Assembly: GCF_000165425.1 (NCBI RefSeq) | Contig: NW_001799455.1 | Span: 1-64,000 of the forward strand | Origin: Paramecium tetraurelia | Taxonomy: Eukaryota; Ciliophora; Oligohymenophorea; Peniculida; Parameciidae | Length of the DNA stretch: 64,000 nt | Direction: 5' to 3' | Shown here: positions 23,162-34,921 of the stretch, piece by piece | How positions within the stretch are numbered: the stretch's first letter is position 1 | Layout of the letters: every line of letters starts with the position of its first letter | The notes under the pieces: generated by a model | What the model saw: the letters and a program-made list of their open reading frames with translations, nothing else | Told to the model about the DNA's origin: nothing | Database searches by the model: none | Position numbers and translations under genes: made by a program

Positions 23162-25763
23162 ATGATAAAGGCATCAATTAAGTGTGTCAAATGTTTATAG
23201 GAAACGAAAGAAAGTGCGTCTTATAAAGCAAAATGTGGACACTTGTATTGTATCAAGTGTATAGATCAAATTACTGCTGAAGGGGGTGCAAATTGCTCAG
23301 AGATGTCATGCTCTAATTTTCTAAACATAGCAGATCTAATGAACAGACAATTCCAAAAACTATCGAATAGCAATCAAATGGTTTTTGGGAAATAGGTTAC
23401 CATGTTTGCAGGAGATCCCAAAAAATTAGGTAAAAATTGGAAGTTATCTTATAGCATCACCATCTCAATAAAACAAAGCAACAGCTGTAAAACAGAACAA
23501 CTAAAACTTAAATACTCCACGAAATTAATAGAAAAATACTCTGCCTCGAAGATCAATTTAAGAACGTTCTCCTGTGGCAATTTAAACGAAATCCAAATCT
23601 TAAATGCAGAAAGTAACAGATCGTGTTTTGCAGCAATAAAATAGTGCCAAGATGATTAACCCAAAGCAACAATAAACCTAATAAAGATAATAAGCATAGG
23701 TAATTCCATAACAGCAAGTGTAATAACCTAAATAATAACAATAAAAATTGACACAACAAAATGTTTATATCTAACCACAAAAACAAGAGATCAAAGTGGA
23801 TATCGACAATAGAATGACGGAATCATTTTCCTATAAATGTGACTATTGTCATTCCAATAACTCAGGGTTATTTCATAATGAAATCTGTGATCATCGCTTA
23901 TGTTATGATTGCATTTAAAAATATTATGATGACTATTGTGTCTGCTTTGTCAAGGATTGCGGTTGGTAAATCAACTAGGAATAATTAAACTAATTTATGT
24001 TAACCTATGTCACCTTTTAATTGGGTGAAGTTGAAGAAGTCAAACTCAAAAGACAACAATCCTCGAATGATCAGCAAGACATCTTAATTAGCAAATTTCA
24101 ATTTGAAGAAGTCACCTTACAACACATGTAAATATCCAACATGAATGAATTCATCAAGACCTTTGACGAGCTCAAAATCAAGGAAAAAAATTACATCGAT
24201 CTCAGATTTGGACCAAATGACAAAAGTGTTGGATCCAATTACTCAGTTACCTGGTAAAGATTGAATGTGATATTCAATGGGGATTATCAGTTTTTTGCAA
24301 AAGCAAACGATGACAAAAGGTTTGGACTTGGTAAATACATTGGGCCTTAAGATATCATATAAGGTTAATTAGGAAACTGCTATTTACTGGCCTCAATTTC
24401 AGCTTTGGGGAATAGAAGACCAGATTTGTTATTAGATGTTTTTATTACTAGAGCAATCAATGAATAGGGCATTTATTGCATTAGATTGTGTATAGATGGG
24501 ATATGGAAGGCCATCTATGTGGATGATTACTTCCCAGTTTATCCAAATTTAACACCCATATTTACCAAAGCAAAGAATAATGCAATTTGGGTTATGGTTC
24601 TAGAGAAAGCATGGGCCAAATTGTTTGGCTCTTATCAAAATAGTGCTGCTGGCTCAATGCAAGAAGTACTCAGAGCATTAACTGGAGCACCAACAGAAGT
24701 TATCTGGACTCAATCTCCAGATTTCATTGCTCAACTAAGGAGATGTCTTGCCAATAAGGTTATCATGGTGGCAGCAACCCAAAGTAGTGATATCCAACCC
24801 ATTACACAAGGATTGGTTCCTAATCATGCCTATTCAGTTCTGAAGATCAGATAAATCAATCATCCAAAAAGAGGATAAGTGGAATTGTTGAAATTGAGAA
24901 ACCCTTGGGGGAAGAAAGAATGGACTGGAGATTGGGGATAAGATAGTCCATTGTGGACTCCACAATTGAGATAAGAGTTAAAATTGGATAAAGAAGATTC
25001 TGGTGTATTCTATATGGATGTAGGATCATTCATGCAATAGTTTAGAGACATTCATATTTGTCATATCAAACAAGATTATTAATATTCAGCTACTCAAATC
25101 AAGTCAAGCAAGAAAAAGGCTGTCTATTATTCATTTAAAATTACTAAGGAAGGAGACTATTACATTACTATCAATTAACGAAATCAAAGATGGGCAGGAA
25201 ACCCTAAGTATAGCAATGCTAAACTGCTTATTTGTAAAAAGGAAGAAAACCATACATACACATATATTGCTGGTAAATTAAGTTAATTTGGAGAAGTATG
25301 GTGTAAATGCACTTTAACAAAGGGTGAATATGTTGTGTTTGCAAAGGTGATTTGGGAACATCATCAAGAATTTTTCTTTGTTCTCTCATCATATGGAATT
25401 GATAAACTTGAATTCAAATAAATAAAAAAGATTCCTGAAATGCTCCCAAGTGTCTTGATCAAAAAAGGACTGGTTTAATAACCAAAACGAAGTTATGACA
25501 CTATGGGATAACCCAAAATCCAAAGTTGCTATAATCTAGATAGATTAGATGGTTGGGGTTATTACTTCATTGACAATCAATCAAATGTTAAATTAATTAG
25601 CAAAATATCCTTTCATAAATTCTATGGCCTCAAATTTTGTAAACCTCATAGAGGAGTTACACTCAACATTGAACTGGCTCCTGGCAAATAGTTTATTGCA
25701 GTTATCAAAGTGCTTTCTGGATATGAAATAGAATTTACTCAAAAGGTTCAATTTCAACAATGA
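23162..25763 (+). CDS. Zinc-finger calpain-type cysteine protease
   Basis: Two exons (intron 23430-23454, 25 nt), 858 residues. A zinc module CVKCLQETK..CGHLYCIKC..CSEMSCSNF (residues 8-65) is followed by a Gln-rich linker of about 120 residues, then a second zinc module CDYCHSNN..CDHRLCYDC..CFVKDCGW. The calpain catalytic core follows: QGQLGNCYLLASISALG with the active Cys at about 415, VPNHAYSVLKI with the active His at about 555, and LRNPWGKKEWTGDW with the active Asn. Two beta-sandwich C-terminal domains follow (AVYYSFKITKEGDYYITI and a second block), as in calpain-7/PalB-type enzymes. There is no EF-hand domain. All three catalytic residues are present, so it should be an active cytosolic protease. 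The zinc modules fused in front are a ciliate-style arrangement. Confidence 0.92.
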
Positions 25764-25851
25764 TTGATTCCTATGTTTAATTTATGTAATTTAGTATTAA
25801 AATCAAGAAAAAATATTACAATCAGATAATAAATAATATAAACTAAAAAAG

Positions 25852-26797
25852 TCATTATTATTCCACAACTCCTTCCATTTCTGTAGTAATCCCAGTACTC
25901 AAGAGATAGACCTCTTGTTTCGCATCTTCCCCATTCTCTACATACATAGCCTAACCATTTCATACATAAAAAGTTCAAGAATTGTTGATATCTCAATTGA
26001 AACAACTCAGGAATTTTCAATTCGTCTAATTATTTCATCAATTCATAAGCAAAGTATTTCAGTGTCAATTAATCCAAACTCACGAACTTTATCAACTCAA
26101 ACTCTACGTCTCCTTCTTAAATTGCTCTAAGTTTATCAACTAATTTTACGAAAGGATGGCTCTTATCAATACTTCTGCATGAAACTATTTTGGTATTTGA
26201 AAATTCGGAGTGTTCTATTCAGTAAAAGAAATGGATTTATGCCCTTTCTGTTTTAGACACTCTTTATAAACATTAAATATTTGCAACAAATCCTTTGCAT
26301 CCTTCTATTTACATAATTATTACTTAGTAAAATGGCAATCGAGTATGAAAGATTTGGACTGAATTGACATTTTCTGCATTCGTTATCACTAACTCTCCAA
26401 TTCTCACTATTTTTATAGAGCTGCATTAATACTTTGTTGAAGGAGGTCATGTGTTTTATTATTATCTCTAATCAATATATAACCATATATTAAATACCGT
26501 TTTGATATGTAAGACCAGGCTGGCTCATGAGAGGAATTCACTAACACATTTATTCACAACATTACCTACTACATCCACCAATTCCTCTACAATATCTGCT
26601 TATACGATTTAAATGGTAATTTAATTTACAGTTCGCGTAGTTATCACTTTCGACTCTGACTATAAGTTTTACTTCTTTTCCTCGTCAATCCCACAAATAT
26701 CTAATTAATATTCTAATAATACTGTTTCCCATTCTAAAATTTTATTTTTATTAATGATTATAGAACATTATTCTAAAATTCCTTCCTCCTCATTCAT
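25852..26797 (-). pseudogene. Broken gene of unknown function
   Basis: Minus-strand frames that each read like authentic protein but do not join: MNEEEGILEQCSIIINKNKI...VQADIVEELVDVVGN (26797 to about 26530, one frame); KQKDAKDLLQIFNVYKECLK...FHAEVLIRAILSQNQ (about 26300-26130, second frame); FELIKFVSLDQLTLKYFAYEL..ELKIPELFQLRYQQF (about 26100-25960, third frame); and a likely end ENGEDAKQEVYLLSTGITTE before TGA at 25852. One short intron near 26470 is possible, but at least three joins lack GT-AG borders, and a TGA interrupts the second segment. The acidic, helical composition gives no family. A decayed single gene of about 300 codons is the simplest reading. Confidence 0.5.
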
Positions 26798-28999
26798 TTA
26801 TATTATTGATTTACAATGTCATTCATCTCTTTACTCATTAAAATATATATCACTTTTTATTGGATTCGAAAGGTTTTTCGAACTGTTCTTAACCATTTCA
26901 ATAATATAGATTGATATATTACGTTATAAAGTATTACATAGTATAGAATACTTAACAATACAGGTTACTTATAATAATTATAACCAGCTTCTTCAGTAAA
27001 AATGGTCAAAATTTATATATATCTATTTGATATATTCCATAAAACAATTTATAAATAATTAATAAAAATATAGATCATACAATAACTTAATTCTTAAATA
27101 AATTAGTTCGATTGATAATTTGAGCTAAAATAAGGATGTTAGGTAACAAATATGAAATGTTTCTGAAAATTTGGTCTTATTTAATAAAAAATATTAGAAA
27201 ACTTACAGATTTGTAATTTCTTTCTAATCATTTAAGTTATAGGCTTTTCTGGTCAATTTAGAATGTACCTAATCAATAAATTTAGATTCAGCTCCTTCAA
27301 TATTAAAATGATAATATATATTAAGTTGATTATATAGGATGTTGAATAATCAGAACTCTATCTTAGTTTGTTTTTTAAACAAATTAATTAAATTCTTACA
27401 ATAATCTGCTAATTAGATAAGGAATTAAGAAATAAATCAAAAATATAATTTTAAATAATACAAAATTTTCCTATTATTTTATCTCATCCTCAGATTGATT
27501 TTCAGCGGTTTAGATCCATCAAAGTCATGAGATAATTATTTGTGAGAAATATAGCATTTAGATAATTACTTTCACCAATTTTAGAAAATAAATGAAAAAT
27601 TGTCCTCCGAAAATATGTGAATTCTTATAATAATAATAATTCTTTAATTAAATGATTATTTGCACTATTCCCCAATAAATAAATAGGAACCAAAGAGTAA
27701 CAAAATCATAATTCAATCAATATGTTTTTATAATAAATACTCAATCAAATAGATTAATTCTAATTACAATTATTAGTTTTTACCAAAAATCGCTAAATAC
27801 TTTTAACAATACGATATTAAATTCAACTTTTATTGATTAATATTTCCAAAAATATTGTGCTACTTATTAAATTAAATAGTTCATTTCAATATCCTCATTT
27901 AAATTCGTTAGGGTATGAAAAAACTTCTTAAAGATTTCTTTTATCAAGAACACACTTAATTTATAATTAATAAAAGTGTTTGATAGCCTTAGATTATAAT
28001 AATTCAGGATTAGAATCAAACCAGAAATGAATATTTTTAGAAATTTAAGATCTTCTGAAATAAAAATGATTATATGTACACAAAGATCAGATGAACCACC
28101 ATAGATTTTATAATATGAAATATGAATATTATCATAAATTAATATCACAACAATCATGGATAAAATCGGAATTATCATAAGGTATTTGTTCACTAATAAC
28201 AGTTGTGAGTTCATCAATATATACTTATCTCTCAAATTCTGGTTTCAATATTTGCATGCAGTGCTAAAGAATTAATATATATATTTTACAATGATTGATT
28301 AAGAGTTTTCATTTCCAAAAGTTCCAGATTTCCTTAGTGTTTATTGCAAATGGCCCAACTCAGACAATCCTATTTTAGGTTCCTATTATAATTGCTCTTT
28401 TATTCTCTTATTGTCTTTTGCCATAATCTTAAAGTATAAGATTTAAGATTAATGATGTTGTGTCTCTTTTACAAATAGTGATTCAAATTTCTCTGCAGCT
28501 CGTATAATTTATTATGGAATATGTTATTTAATAGAACTCTCAAAACTTTTCATGATCAAAGATAGTTAAATTAAATAATTAAAAATATCACTATAAATAT
28601 CTAAATTTACAATAGTGATTTATTAGTGATTCGTAAGAGGATTGAACCCGCCTTAATTCATTCTAATTCATTTAAAAATTACTCAAATGATTAGAAAATG
28701 TTAAAATTTCAATTATATAAATTAAATTTCAGGTTTTTCCATAATATGAGGAAATATTGGTATTGATTCTAATAGGTTAATTTAATTTATAATAATTACA
28801 AAGACTTAAAAGTAATAGTACCATTTAATGCTGTCAAACTGAAGGAGAATTTCATTGAATGTGGATATGTAATTTTGGAATATGAAAATAATTAAAAATT
28901 TAAATGTTGCCTTTTAGTGATATTTTACTGTAGATTGGATAGTTAAAATTGATTTATAATAATATTGTTTAATTAAAGCATTTATAAAGGCAAAACTAA
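26798..28999. other. AT-rich stretch with coding-like fragments, no complete gene
   Basis: The longest gene-poor part of the window. Between about 27300 and 28960 the plus strand holds several frames that look like old coding sequence: FRSIKVMRQLFVRNIAFRQ near 27510-27565; a roughly 125-codon stretch ending YNNSGLESNQK near 28025; QRSDEPPQILQYE near 28080-28125; and PKVPDFLSVYCKW near 28315-28355. They are separated by TGA codons and frame changes without intron borders. Their order faintly recalls a ciliate sensor histidine kinase-like protein, but no H-box or nucleotide motif is convincing. I see only an eroded gene, not a functional one. Confidence 0.35.
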
Positions 29000-30177
29000 A
29001 TGTTTGAATAGGATTATTATAAGAGAATTATCGACAAGTAATCAACCCCAAATAGGTAAACAATAAATACAGCCAAGCCTTGGTTTCCACAATTGAAGCA
29101 TAGATTGGCTTTAAAAGGTAATGATGTTAGAATAATTTAGATTACGATTACAAGTTTTTTGTGTTGCCTCCAAATAAAATGGTGTCACTATTGAAGAAAT
29201 AAAAGATCAATGTGCCATCAGATGAGTAGATTAGGGAATTTTTGAGAAATCACTCCCTCAAACATATTGTGTAATATGATGCTGTGGACTTCAAAAATGT
29301 CGATAAGATCTGTGCATCAAATAGTCCTTCCCCCTTGATGATAAATAAAAAGAATCGAAAACTCTTCATGTAACAAAATCCAAATACAAATTACAAACTG
29401 ATCGAACAAAAACCGTAGACAGCCCAAAAAGCATTTGATAGATAATCTTCAGTGCAGTTTAGTAAAGTGAGAGAGTTGAAATCACAGCAATTGGAAATAA
29501 GACCGAATCGGGAAAACCTGGAAATAGACGTGAAAGGAATTAAAAGGAAGATGAGAATACATGAAATTTCAGCCAAGTCTACTCCCAACATAGATGCCTA
29601 ATCCAACTTAAAATTCTTTGCCTAAAGTAGTAGGAAGCGCAATCGAAGAAGAATAGAGCTTTTGAGACGTTCTTTGAAAAAGATCAAACTTTTGGGATTG
29701 TCGATCATAGAAGTGATACAAAAGCAAGTATTTAGTAAGAAAGCCTTTTCAAGTCAATTTTCAAAGGAATTTATATTTGCATCCAAATAAAATAGACTTG
29801 AACAGATGTAGAGTTTTTTAATAACTCATCCTTATTTGGTGTTTCAATATGATTATTACAATATGACTGCCCTTCATTGGGCATGTAAATACGGTTATTT
29901 GGATATGGTAAGGATGCTGTTGCACTACCACGCAGATTTTGATGCAATAGATTTGATGAATAGAACCCCATTGAGTATAGCAATAATGGAAAATCATTAG
30001 GAGATAGTTAAATTATTGCTTACACACGGTGCCTATCCTTGGAGCACTAGTTTAACTGATCTGAATGGTCCTCTGCAACGCAATGCAGAGATGAAGAGAA
30101 TAGTTGGGTTAGCAAGAAGAATGCAACTCTTTACTAAATGGAGCAGATTAGAATAACCTACTTTGTGTATTTATTGA
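29000..30177 (+). CDS. Ankyrin-repeat protein
   Basis: Two exons (intron 29118-29140, 23 nt), 384 residues. The first 230 residues are basic and helical with no motif I recognise. At about 255-345 there are two to three ankyrin repeats: YDYYNMTALHWACKYGYLDM, LLHYHADFDAIDLMNRTPLS and AIMENHQEIVKLLLTHGAYP, with the usual TALHWA and GA(D/Y) positions. It ends soon after the repeats. Probable scaffold or adaptor. Its stop is only 11 bases from the stop of the convergent SET-like locus, so the two 3' ends must nearly abut or overlap in RNA. Confidence 0.85.
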
Positions 30178-30188
30178 TTGATAAATAA

Positions 30189-30990
30189 TCATTTTTTGTA
30201 GTAATCATCACATAATTTATTAAAGTCAGTTAACCATTTTTTTTTAAATTTATCCCCATAATCAAAGAACAATTCTTCTCCTATTGATATGTTTTTGGTG
30301 GTGAACCTACCGATAGTTCTGTATATATATACCTATAGTTTTCATTTTCGTTTAATCAACACCATATTTGCCACATTAGGTGATATCTCTGCATCTCTGT
30401 TCCATCTCCATAGTATTATTCAATTTCTATCTACCAAAGATTTCTCTCAAAAACAAAGAATTAGGCTTGAATTCAGTCTCATTTGTTCCAGTCTCAAATA
30501 GTGTTTGCTGTCATCTATACTCTTAGCCAGTCCTTATTCTAGATTCTACACATGCTCTTCAATCTCCTCAGTTAACTAAGTTGGAATGGATAGGGGTGCT
30601 TTTATTAAATATAACAAAAATTCTACTTAAGCGTTCCAAAAATACTAGAGTTGGATGCTACAATCTGATGTTGCCTGGCATATTTTTATAGCGATTGGTC
30701 TTGATTGGCAAATTATCTCAATTTCTCTTTACTTTGATATCAATTCAATAAAATGAATAAATTATTCTAACTCAAATTTATGGTCAACTAAATACGATTA
30801 TTATATAAATAAAAAATGATTTTAGGAGAATTGTACAAATATTATCAGCCTTTTAAAAACTCTGAAAATTTATCAAATTACTTAAACATCTCATATTGTT
30901 CCTCCGACTCAAAGAGTTATGATAATGGTTTATAAAAGTCTTGTGTCTCCTTATTCAATCTTCTTAATCTGGTGTTCTAAGCAAAAGTTT
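30189..30990 (-). pseudogene. SET-domain-like gene remnant
   Basis: The end of this minus-strand locus reads SPNVANMVLI, then in another frame NENENYR, a possible 26-nt intron, and TTKNISIGEELFFDYGDKF before TGA at 30189. This order (PNxxxxxxL...YR...I..GEELFFDYG) is that of the last strands of a histone-lysine methyltransferase SET domain. Upstream frames (FANQDQSLQKYARQHQIV and TEEIEEHVQNLEQGLAKSI) are protein-like but separated by frame changes and by TGA codons near 30853 and 30741. The border with the AAA+ locus upstream is uncertain because one frame runs across it. Probably a decayed methyltransferase gene; the SET call rests on the last 60 codons. Confidence 0.45.
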
Positions 30991-32415
30991 GAACACTCAA
31001 AGCATTGATCTATGATTCATACTTAAGTATTACCTTCAAAACATGATTAATCAAGAATATGTGCCTTTTGCTGTTGATTATTCTTCTACCATAAGATTCT
31101 ATAAATAATTTCTATCTATTTTCTACTATGTCATTTATTAGATTTACACATTGCTCATCATACCATGACCATGCTTTTTGGCTTAACTAAGAGATGTTGT
31201 CAACGGTTCTAAATAATGGCAATTGGTTTTTTAGCATATAAGGCAATTAAACACTAGACAACTTTAATTCTGCTATCAATGAATGAACATTCTCATCCTC
31301 TTTATGAAATTGCAACCAATTTAGTATGTTCCTCATATTGCCTTTCATAAATAAAGTAAGTATGAAAATATCATAGTAATCTAAATTCATCTCTAAATCC
31401 TGAATCCTTAGAGAAGGTCTTTGCATTGTAAAATTCACAAAGAACCCTCCTGATTCTTTGATGTTTTCATAGATCACCTTCCTTTTTAACTCAGTATTGA
31501 TCCTATCCAATTACCCTTTGTAATTTTGCTCGATTATCGATACTAAATAAATGTATTTGACTATTTCATTATGAGAATATTGGACCAGTTCAAAGTTATC
31601 GAATAGTTCATGATTCTATTAACAGTCTGCAATTATGAAGACTCGATACCTGTAATCCATATAAAGGGCACTCGCTGAATCTATAACATTCTGGAATTGA
31701 TGAATTTTGGAAGAGTGCCTCTATGAACTATTATCTTCTTTTTGTTGCCAAATTCAGTATTTTCCTATTCCTAAGTAAATTTGATGTGTTGACTTGCAAA
31801 CATCTCTTCGAATTCTCTCTTCTCAGTGTAATTGTAAGTGAAGAGAACATCAATTTTATATGCTCTTGCTATAGCCAATAATGTGCTCATCTTTCCACTA
31901 GCCCCGTAGATGTTCAACATCTGATAATTCCAATTTTAATTGTTCATTGAATTCGATTACGAATACCATGACTCTGATTAATCTACTTAATCCTAGGCCA
32001 GTATTGAAAAGGAATTCTTGAGCCAATGTTTAAGAAATTACGCATTCTCCTGACTAATCAACTAAATTAGATATCAAATTACATCGTCAATGTGATCAGG
32101 AGTATAAATATCACTCCAAATGTCTGACATTTTAGTAACATTCAGATACAATATTGAACTTAGCATATCTCCAATTTAATCCAAATTTTAGATTTTTCCC
32201 AACTATTACACTAATTAGCCAAAATTAAACTCCTTCATTATCTCATTTCTATATTTCTATAATACTCTTCTTAATTGAAAACCCACCGATCCTAATAAAG
32301 GACATTTAATAAATTATTTTTATTTTTCCTTTATCTCTTTCCTGTCCTTCTTATTTCCATTACCAAAGAAGGCTTAGATGTTTTAGTTATTTTTTGCATG
32401 TCTCTTGGGTGGCAT
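30991..32415 (-). pseudogene. AAA+ clamp-loader-like (ATAD5/Elg1-RAD17 type) gene, frame-broken
   Basis: The N-terminus (MPPKRHAKNNQNIQAFF) is followed by SDIWSDIYTPDHIDDV, resembling the W..KY.P....L entry motif of RFC-like proteins. Next come a degenerate P-loop MLNIYGASGKMSTLLAIARA (about 31922-31865), a Walker-B/sensor-like NVIDSASALYMDYRYRVFII (about 31685-31630), and CQQNHELFDNFELVQYSHNE with EIVKYIYLV typical of RFC lids. GNMRNILNWLQF then matches the family's G(D/N)(I/M)R..(L)N.LQF helix. A TGA at about 32093 and at least one frame change near 31760 lack clear introns. The P-loop lacks the usual GxGKT spacing. Either a decaying clamp-loader paralogue or an odd gene with unrecognised introns. 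Confidence 0.5.
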
Positions 32416-32591
32416 TTCCTGAACTCAATTATTTTTTGCGCAAATATGAAATATTTTAATTATCAATTAAAAAAAGGAATATTTTAGTTTACTCCTCAAT
32501 GATTCAACCCTGAAAATATGAATAACCTTAAATGGAACCATTCGTTTTGCGACAAAATCATCAAAATTTTAATATTTAGAACTCATAATAA

Positions 32592-33800
32592 TCAACTATT
32601 CTGATCTTCAATAAGTAATTCTCTTAAAATTTTCTTCATCTCTTGCTTACTAATATATTTCTATCCTTATTTTTCTTCTACTTACTGTTCCGTATTAAAT
32701 TACTTCTCAGTCAAATAGTTCAGTGCTATACAAGAGAAATAACCACATGAATTGTAATCTGATTGCCGAGGAAATTCTCTTATTATTTTAATCTTAAATA
32801 TCGGAATTGTTGACATCACCTCACTGAAAATTGTTTAAAATAATAGTATGAGCCTTTCATATTTTTCTGGATTTGAATAAAGAGAATCATAAATTTCGAT
32901 TATAGATTCTTCCAAATCCAATTTAGCACAAAACCAATGAAAATTTTGGTTTACCACAAAAATTATATTCTGATAAATCTTCCAAAATTAATATTAAATT
33001 GACTCAAAATTACTAAGTTATTCATAAAATAACGTTAACCATTTTTCCTTATTAAATTCAGTGTTTATTGAGCAATTTGTTATGTAATCAGAGCAAAAAA
33101 TGTATGTTCTCCTATGTTTCTTCCTAACTTCGACTTCTGAAGTAAAATATTTTTGCTCATCAGCAAGCCTTAAATAGTTGGCATAAGAATCAACAATATT
33201 ACTAGTAAGCCACATTCCTGTTGATTTTAAAATTAGAAAATCCTTTGATCTAAAAATGGCATTGTACATAATGTCTTTGGATTAATGCTTACTTGAGAAG
33301 GGGAAAGACTTCTTGATTTCCTTTAGGTTTCCATCCTTATCATAAATTTCAATTTTATCAAAACTTATTTTCATAATAAGTTTATTAGATTCTAGTATTT
33401 CATCAAAATTTGATTATATTGACTTTTCGAATTCTTCAGGGAATTTATTCAATGATATAGAAACTAATTTTGGAAATTGAAGATCCTCTTGCTCATTCAT
33501 TTTCTAATTTTATAGTTTTTACTTTTTGTGATCATAGTGTTGAATGTCATAATTAATCTCAGGGTTCTTTATGTTTTCTCGATATTTGATTAATTTTTCT
33601 GAAATCAACTTTTGGAAATCTAATTCAGGCCTACCTTGCTATCCAGGTGGATCTAAAAATTTAATCTTTTTATTCTCTTTTATAGGATGGGATGGGTATT
33701 TACATTTTTAAGTTTCAGCATATCTATTCTATGAGGGCTCACAAGTTTTGACTCTTTATGAAGGTATTTCCTAAATAAAAATGGATTCTTTCTTATTCAT
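32592..33800 (-). CDS. Ulp1/SENP-type (C48) cysteine protease
   Basis: Single exon, 402 residues. The first 200 residues are basic and Gln/Lys-rich. The protease domain begins STGMWLTSNIVDSYANYLRL (the family's WL(N/T)D..I..Y...L) at about residue 180. It carries the full catalytic set: NQNFHWFCAKLDL (His), IEIYDSLYSN (Asp), FPRQSDYNSCGYFSC (oxyanion Gln and active Cys in DYNSCG). Such enzymes remove or mature SUMO or related ubiquitin-like proteins, usually at the nuclear envelope or in the nucleus. It reads without interruption, unlike the locus just upstream on the same strand. The start at 33800 is the first ATG of the frame; a second in-frame ATG lies about 105 codons later. Confidence 0.88.
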
Positions 33801-34114
33801 TTTCTATTTATAATCAAATTAATTCACAGAAGTAAACTTACTATAAATTTAAAAATGCTTAGCTTATGGCTTCGTTAGTTGTAACAATCATATGCACCCA
33901 TTCTCGGCATTATCAATATTGATGGCATACTTGTCTATCAATTTTAAAAGATTCTTAAAGATTTTGATAGATCACTTGAATCTCAAGTGATGAAGAGTGG
34001 ATTCTTTCTATCTTTTGATGAAATACTTTCACAACTTGTACTGGTATCATTTTATGAGGGTTGTAGAACTCATAAAATAATGGTATTTTAAGAACTGCAA
34101 TAATTAGTTAATTT

Positions 34115-34921
34115 TCATAATAGTTCATTTAAATTTCCTTCATCATTCATCCATTAATGCTGCTTGACTTGTTCTATGGTGAATCTTGACTTGTGATCAG
34201 GATCCAACATATTTTAGATCAAATCCTTGAAATGTTAATCTGATCTAATGACTTTTTTGTCGAAGTAGTTCCAGAAGGCTTACCATTTTTTTTATTCTAT
34301 TGTCTGCCAAAATTTACATTCAGTAGGCTTTGCAATGGTGAAGGGCGGACAGCCATAGCAAAGTATGAAAATTAATACACCAAGTGCAAAGACATCAGAT
34401 TTCTTCAGAATCTCTCCGATAATTAGTTTGTCTTCCAAATTTAACTCAGGCGCCATGTAGGTGGGAGTTCCACAATGTCTTGGATAGAGCTTATTGGAGT
34501 CAATATAGACAGACAGACCAAAGTCAATAATTTTTAGATTAGGTTCTTTACTCAACATTACATTCTCTAACTTGATGTCTCTATGCACATAGCCGAGTTA
34601 GTGTAAGTAAGATAATCCATTACTTAGTTACAATAGAATTTATTTAATGGTGCTCTATTACAGAGTGCCACGTTTCGTGATTAATGAATAGAGATCCTAA
34701 TTCATGAGTTCTGTGATAAACCATTTATATTCACAATCTGCCTTCACAATTTTCTGAATATTTGTGTGACTGATCGATTGTAGAATCTTTATCTCCTTTT
34801 CCCTTAATTTTTTAGGGCATCCTTCCTTATAAATTTTAATGGCACAAGTGTCTCCTTCTTCTGTTAGGCATTTGTGAATTTGACCGAACAATCCTTCTCC
34901 AATTTTATTTTGTATTTACAT
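34115..34921 (-). CDS. Ser/Thr protein kinase (ULK/CAMK-like), frame change at C-terminus
   Basis: Single frame of 268 residues from ATG 34921. It has IGEGLFGQIHKC (glycine loop, first Gly close to the N-terminus), CAIKIYKEG (Lys), LGYVHRDIKLENVML, IDFGLSVYI, GTPTYMAPEL, SDVFALGVLIFIL and RFTIEQVKQHQWM: a complete catalytic core. The frame stops at TGA 34115 soon after subdomain XI. From about 34135 the next frame over continues as convincing protein (NYYENQLIIAVLKIP...PVQVVKVFHQKIERIHSSS), then after a possible 22-nt intron to TGA 33888. Either the gene ends early or one base has been lost or gained near 34135, cutting off a tail of about 80 residues. The core should still be catalytic. Confidence 0.8.

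Noticed and set aside
27867-28235. 122-codon minus-strand frame
   Set aside because: Hydrophobic, AT-driven composition with no motif; the opposite strand over the same bases reads more like old coding sequence.
28630-28665. tRNA T-arm-like sequence (GGTTCAATCC on the minus strand)
   Set aside because: The flanking bases do not pair as a T-stem, and no anticodon or acceptor stem can be formed around it.
30189-30300. Assigning the SET-like remnant to the E(z)/EZL group
   Set aside because: Only the last strands of the domain are visible; GEELFFDYG-type ends occur in several SET families, so no subgroup is named.
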